Part shown: positions 5,288-7,972 of the stretch, piece after piece
How positions within the stretch are numbered: position 1 is the first letter of the stretch
How the letters are laid out: every line of letters starts with the position of its first letter
Assembly (NCBI GenBank): GCA_955652455.1
Contig: CATPBU010000251.1
Location: 1-7,972 of the forward strand
DNA: 7,972 nucleotides
Direction: 5' to 3'
Source of the DNA: Candidatus Dormiibacterota bacterium
Lineage (GTDB): Bacteria; Chloroflexota; Dormibacteria; UBA8260
Program-made: the position numbers and the translations under genes
Notes under the pieces: generated by a model
The model's input: only the letters and a program-made list of their open reading frames with translations
The model's database searches: none
What the model was told of the DNA's origin: nothing

Positions 5288-6670
5288 TCAGGCCGGTGAC
5301 AACTGCTCAAAGCGAGCCGAAAAGTGGCGCAGCGCCGGAGGCTCGTCGACGATCCGATAACCTCGGAGATCAGCCGCCCGGCTTGCTACTTGGGCGCAGA
5401 CTTCAATGGCGTAGTCCATGTGGCTCTGCGTATAGGTGCGGCGCGGGATGGCCAGACGTACGAGGTCCATCGCCGCCGGCGTCTCGGTTCCATCGGGGTG
5501 GCGGCCGAACATCACAGTACCGATCTCGCAGCCACGTATCCCACCTGCCTCGTAGAGGGCGACTGCGAGGGCCTGCCCCGGATACTGCAGCGGCGGGACG
5601 TGGGGGAGGAGTCCTCGGGCGTCGATGTATACGGCGTGGCCACCGGTGGGCTGAACAATGGGGACCCCGATCTCGGTTAGTGCTTCGCCGAGATATGCCG
5701 TCGATCGGATGCGGTACTGCAGATAGTCGTGGTGAACGACCTCCCGCAGCCCCTGCGCGATCGCCTCGAGGTCGCGGCCCGCCAGACCGCCGTACGTGGG
5801 GAAGCCCTCGGTGAGGATCAGAAGGTTACGGCAGCGCGTGGCAAGCTCGTCATCGTTCACGGCGAGCCAGCCTCCGATGTTCGCGAGGCCATCCTTTTTC
5901 GCGCTCATCGTCATCCCGTCGGCAAGTGACGCCATTTCGTGCACGATGTCGCGCACGGTGCGCGAGTGCTGGCCAGGCTCGCGTGCGCGTATGAACCACG
6001 CGTTCTCCGCGAAGCGGCAGGCGTCCAAGAAGAGTGGCACCCCGTGTCGTGTGCAGATCTCGCGCACGGAACGGAGGTTCTCGAGCGAAACAGGCTGCCC
6101 ACCACCGGAGTTGTTCGTGATCGTCACGAACACGGCGGGGACCGCGCCGCGGTGGCGATTCCGCAGGAGCTCCTCGAGGCGACTTGTGTCCATGTTGCCC
6201 TTGAAGGGATGTATCGCGGCAGGATCGAGCCCCTCCCGACACAGAAGGTCGACGGCCTCGGCACCGGTGGATTCGACGTTTGCACGCGTGGTGTCGAAGT
6301 GGGTGTTGTTGGGCACCACTTGTCCAGGGCCGGCGATGGCCGAGAAGAGGATCTTCTCGGCTGCGCGGCCCTGGTGCGTTGGGATGATGTGCTTGAACGG
6401 GAAGAGGGCGCGCACGCTTTCGAGAAATCGGAACCAGGAGGGCGAACCCGCGTAGCTCTCGTCGCCACGCTGGATCCCGGCCCACTGATCAGCCGACATG
6501 GCGCCCGTGCCGGAGTCGGTCAGCAGGTCGATGAGCACATCGCTGGAATGGAGCGCGAAGAGGTTGAAGCCGGCCTGACGGACTGCCCGACGACGGGCCG
6601 CCGGCGAGGTCATCCGCAGCGGTTCGACGGAGTGAATGCGGAAAGGCTCGATGATCGTTTTGAACGGCAT
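5288..6670 (-). CDS. tnaA: Tryptophanase (tryptophan indole-lyase)
   Basis: A 460-residue cytoplasmic PLP enzyme that splits L-tryptophan into indole, pyruvate and ammonia. The family N-terminus 'MPFKTIIEPFRIHSVEPLRM' fixes the start at 6670; an open frame continues upstream to 6790 but is unlike the family. 'LTDSGTGAMS' lies at 50-59, 'THQGRAAE' at 98-105, and 'LDACRFAENAWF' at 215-226 carries the PLP-ring Asp216. 'MTMSAKKDGLANIGG' (253-267) contains the Schiff-base lysine, by comparison Lys259. Tyrosine phenol-lyase is the close alternative. Asp126 in 'HFDTTR' (Thr in that enzyme), Ile383 in 'CEIG' and His449 in 'LRHF' (Phe in that enzyme) all favour tryptophanase. GAGGG abuts the ATG, so the ribosome site is badly spaced. 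No tnaC-like Trp leader or tnaB permease is visible. The split-barrel gene lies upstream on the same strand; the 3' end meets the IS1380 remnant. Confidence 0.9.
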   Translation of the reverse strand: MPFKTIIEPFRIHSVEPLRMTSPAARRRAVRQAGFNLFALHSSDVLIDLLTDSGTGAMSADQWAGIQRGDESYAGSPSWFRFLESVRALFPFKHIIPTHQGRAAEKILFSAIAGPGQVVPNNTHFDTTRANVESTGAEAVDLLCREGLDPAAIHPFKGNMDTSRLEELLRNRHRGAVPAVFVTITNNSGGGQPVSLENLRSVREICTRHGVPLFLDACRFAENAWFIRAREPGQHSRTVRDIVHEMASLADGMTMSAKKDGLANIGGWLAVNDDELATRCRNLLILTEGFPTYGGLAGRDLEAIAQGLREVVHHDYLQYRIRSTAYLGEALTEIGVPIVQPTGGHAVYIDARGLLPHVPPLQYPGQALAVALYEAGGIRGCEIGTVMFGRHPDGTETPAAMDLVRLAIPRRTYTQSHMDYAIEVCAQVASRAADLRGYRIVDEPPALRHFSARFEQLSPA

Positions 6671-6827
6671 CCCTCGATGATGCCCGTTCGGCGGCGCCCC
6701 GGGCGGTGAACCTCCCGGACCACGAGCCTCCCCTCCTCTCAGCAGACGAGCAGGCCAGGAGCCTCCCGCGCAGATCTCGTCTCGCGACACTCACCGATCA
6801 CGGCGCCCTCCAGCAGGGCGACGTTGG
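6671..6827. other. Leader region upstream of tryptophanase
   Basis: A 157-base gap separates the tryptophanase start from the end of the upstream split-barrel gene. It holds a 6-bp hairpin, CGCCCT/AGGGCG (6804-6809 with 6815-6820), close to that gene's stop. There is no T-run on the minus strand, so termination is doubtful. I looked for a short Trp-containing leader peptide like TnaC and found none. Co-transcription of the two genes is possible. Confidence 0.35.
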
Positions 6828-7277
6828 TCAGCTGTCGTCGCCCGTATCGGAACCGCGGAGTGCTCGCCCCGAGATCTCGTCGATGCTGATACGCACCCAG
6901 TGCTCGGTGGACGGGTGCACCCAGGAACGCAAGGGCCCGCGACGGAGCGCGTCGAGTTCATCGGGGTCGGTCACCTCTTGGGCTGATCCACGGATGAGCA
7001 CGCTCCATCCCGTACGGTCCGACGGCCGACTCTCATCCACCTCAAAAGCCACCCGGCTGTGGTGGCTCAGCCAGCTGAGCTTGCTCCCTTTAGCGGTGCA
7101 GAAGACAATGCTGCCGCCGAGCACCGTGAAGTTCACCGGCAGGATGATGGCGACTCCCTCGACCACGTAGCCGATGCGACCGACGACGGCACGCTCGAGG
7201 TGTTCGAGGCACTCCTCCCGCGTGAGACTCTCAAGCCGAGGCTGCTGGGGGTTAGTCCGCTTTCCGCTCGTAGCCAT
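6828..7277 (-). CDS. Pyridoxamine 5'-phosphate oxidase-like split-barrel protein
   Basis: A 149-residue cytoplasmic protein of the flavin/F420-binding split beta-barrel superfamily, closest in style to the Pyridox_ox_2 (PF12900) group. An N-terminal 'LTREECLEHLERA' helix leads to 'VGRIGYV' (32-38), 'ILPVNFTVLGGSIVFCTAKG' (45-64), where cofactor-phosphate contacts are expected, then 'VAFEVD' (76-81) and 'GWSVLIRGSA' (90-99). The length fits the family. The start is ATG 7277; a GTG three codons upstream (7286) is equally open, and neither has a Shine-Dalgarno, so a leaderless transcript is possible. Despite the family name, members of this size are generally not proven PLP synthases; known relatives reduce quinones, nitro compounds or other small molecules. 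A link to the PLP-dependent tryptophanase downstream is tempting but unsupported. Confidence 0.8.
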   Translation of the reverse strand: MATSGKRTNPQQPRLESLTREECLEHLERAVVGRIGYVVEGVAIILPVNFTVLGGSIVFCTAKGSKLSWLSHHSRVAFEVDESRPSDRTGWSVLIRGSAQEVTDPDELDALRRGPLRSWVHPSTEHWVRISIDEISGRALRGSDTGDDS

Positions 7278-7638
7278 GCAGGCCACGATGGTACTGGCGG
7301 TGTAGCGATTTGTGGGCGTGCACTGTTTGACCCGACTGGGGCTGCCCTCTCCTTAGGCGCCCGCACCAGGTCGCGATGGCACAACTCGGCGAGCACTCGG
7401 GCCTGCCGAAGAGTCCAGACCATCGAGTGGGGGACCCGTGGAAACTCGGTTTGCGAGTTGCACGGAGGTGGGACCTGCGTGATCCAACTGTGTGACCGCC
7501 ACCGTAGGGAAGGGAGTCGCACACATCGTGAGGCTCTTGTTTGTTGAGCTTCAAGCACCAAAGGAGGGGCGCCGCTCGATACGAAAATCCGTCCCCGCAG
7601 CAATCGAATCACACTCATCTAATTCTTTAGGAGCATTC
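7278..7638. other. 361-base divergent intergenic region
   Basis: This tract separates the divergently transcribed split-barrel gene and the secreted-protein gene, so both promoters should lie here. I see a perfect 6-bp stem, AACTCG/CGAGTT (7443-7448 with 7454-7459), and a looser pair CACTCG...CGAGTG to its left. A full anti-16S match, AAAGGAGG (7560-7567), has no start codon at a usable distance. Bases 7570-7640 are less GC-rich than the surroundings, as expected for a promoter and leader. No -10/-35 pair is convincing. Confidence 0.35.
7629..7633 (+). promoter_or_regulatory. Ribosome binding site of the 7639 gene
   Basis: AGGAG five bases before the ATG at 7639. It favours this start over an in-frame GTG at 7528, which would put 37 non-signal residues in front of the signal peptide. 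Confidence 0.65.
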
Positions 7639-7972
7639 ATGCCACGACATCACTTGACTCGATGGCAGGCAACTGTGGCTGCATTTATCGCGGTCGCCGC
7701 CGTCTTCACGGTGACCATCGGCACGGTCAGCGCGGCCGGCCACGCTCAGCAAAGCTGCTCGATCAGCAATCCGTGCATTCACGGTGGCGGTACCGGCGAC
7801 GTTGATCATGGGACGACCGCCGGTTGGCTCGGCGGCAAGACCGTCGACTTCCAGTACAGCAAGAACTTCTACTGTGCGGCACCCCCCGCCAGCGGCGCCC
7901 CGAGCTTCTGCGAGGCCGGAGCCAACGCTAACTTTGCGCCCGTCAGCGGCCAGATCGACCCGCTATACGTGG
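7639..7972 (+). CDS. Secreted protein of unknown function (3' end outside window)
   Basis: The first 111 residues of a gene that runs off the window. Residues 1-36 form a clear signal peptide: positive 'MPRHHLTR', a hydrophobic core 'ATVAAFIAVAAVF' and a likely cleavage after the Ala-rich 'SAAGHA'. The mature part starts 'QQSCSISNPC' and is rich in Gly, Ala and Ser. It has four cysteines in the visible part (40, 46, 79, 91), suggesting disulfides outside the cell. 'GGKTVDFQYSKNFYC' (65-79) and 'SGQIDPLYV' (103-111) look like strand-forming segments. I do not recognise the family. The gene is divergent from the split-barrel gene and has its own ribosome binding site. Confidence 0.75.
   Translation, partial: MPRHHLTRWQATVAAFIAVAAVFTVTIGTVSAAGHAQQSCSISNPCIHGGGTGDVDHGTTAGWLGGKTVDFQYSKNFYCAAPPASGAPSFCEAGANANFAPVSGQIDPLYV

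Noticed and set aside
4749..5360. 203-residue plus-strand frame across the IS1380 remnant
   Set aside because: Antisense of the transposase fragment; the minus-strand reading matches a known family.
7133..7618. 161-residue minus-strand frame across the 7278-7638 gap
   Set aside because: Overlaps the split-barrel gene in another frame; no recognised motif and Arg/Ser/Pro-biased composition.
7528..7638. In-frame GTG extension of the secreted-protein gene
   Set aside because: The ATG at 7639 has AGGAG at ideal spacing and starts a standard signal peptide.
1..7972. CRISPR array, complete insertion sequence, rRNA or riboswitch
   Set aside because: I looked for regular direct repeats, paired terminal inverted repeats around the transposase remnants, rRNA segments and known riboswitch cores by eye, and saw none.

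Overview
The window looks like an accessory or scarred stretch of a high-GC, Gram-positive-like actinobacterial chromosome. The evidence is GC-rich codon use, long spurious open frames on both strands, secreted proteins with actinobacterial-style signal peptides, and remnants of insertion-sequence families common in soil actinobacteria. I cannot assign a genus from the sequence alone.

Layout, left to right. (1) Bases 1-360 hold the 3' end of a LuxR-type helix-turn-helix gene (minus strand), then a tRNA-Ser(GGA) that lacks everything 5' of the anticodon loop but is complete from the anticodon to the encoded CCA. That is the expected look of one end of a tRNA-integrated element. (2) Bases 555-970 carry two out-of-frame fragments of right-handed beta-helix (pectin-lyase-like) surface proteins. 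(3) Bases 987-4673 hold two convergent, clearly paralogous secreted phosphoesterases of the phospholipase C/acid phosphatase family, each with a C-terminal Ig-like domain. About 380 bp lies between their 3' ends, including a broken DDE transposase C-terminus. (4) Bases 4674-5287 contain the promoter of the second phosphoesterase and a frameshifted C-terminal remnant of an IS1380-family transposase. (5) Bases 5288-7277 carry a tryptophanase (tnaA-type) gene and, upstream on the same strand, a pyridoxamine-phosphate-oxidase-like split-barrel flavin/F420-binding protein. (6) From 7639 a secreted protein of unknown function starts on the plus strand behind a good ribosome binding site and runs off the window.

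No single operon ties the window together. Its intact functions are extracellular phosphoester hydrolysis (two enzymes) and tryptophan cleavage to indole, pyruvate and ammonia. The rest is debris of transposition and probable integration, so the locus looks like a repeated insertion site. I found no CRISPR array, no complete mobile element and no convincing new multi-gene defence or biosynthetic system. The best leads are the truncated tRNA-Ser, the inverted phosphoesterase pair with its ten conserved cysteines and Asp-Asp metal motif, and the tryptophanase with no visible tnaC leader.
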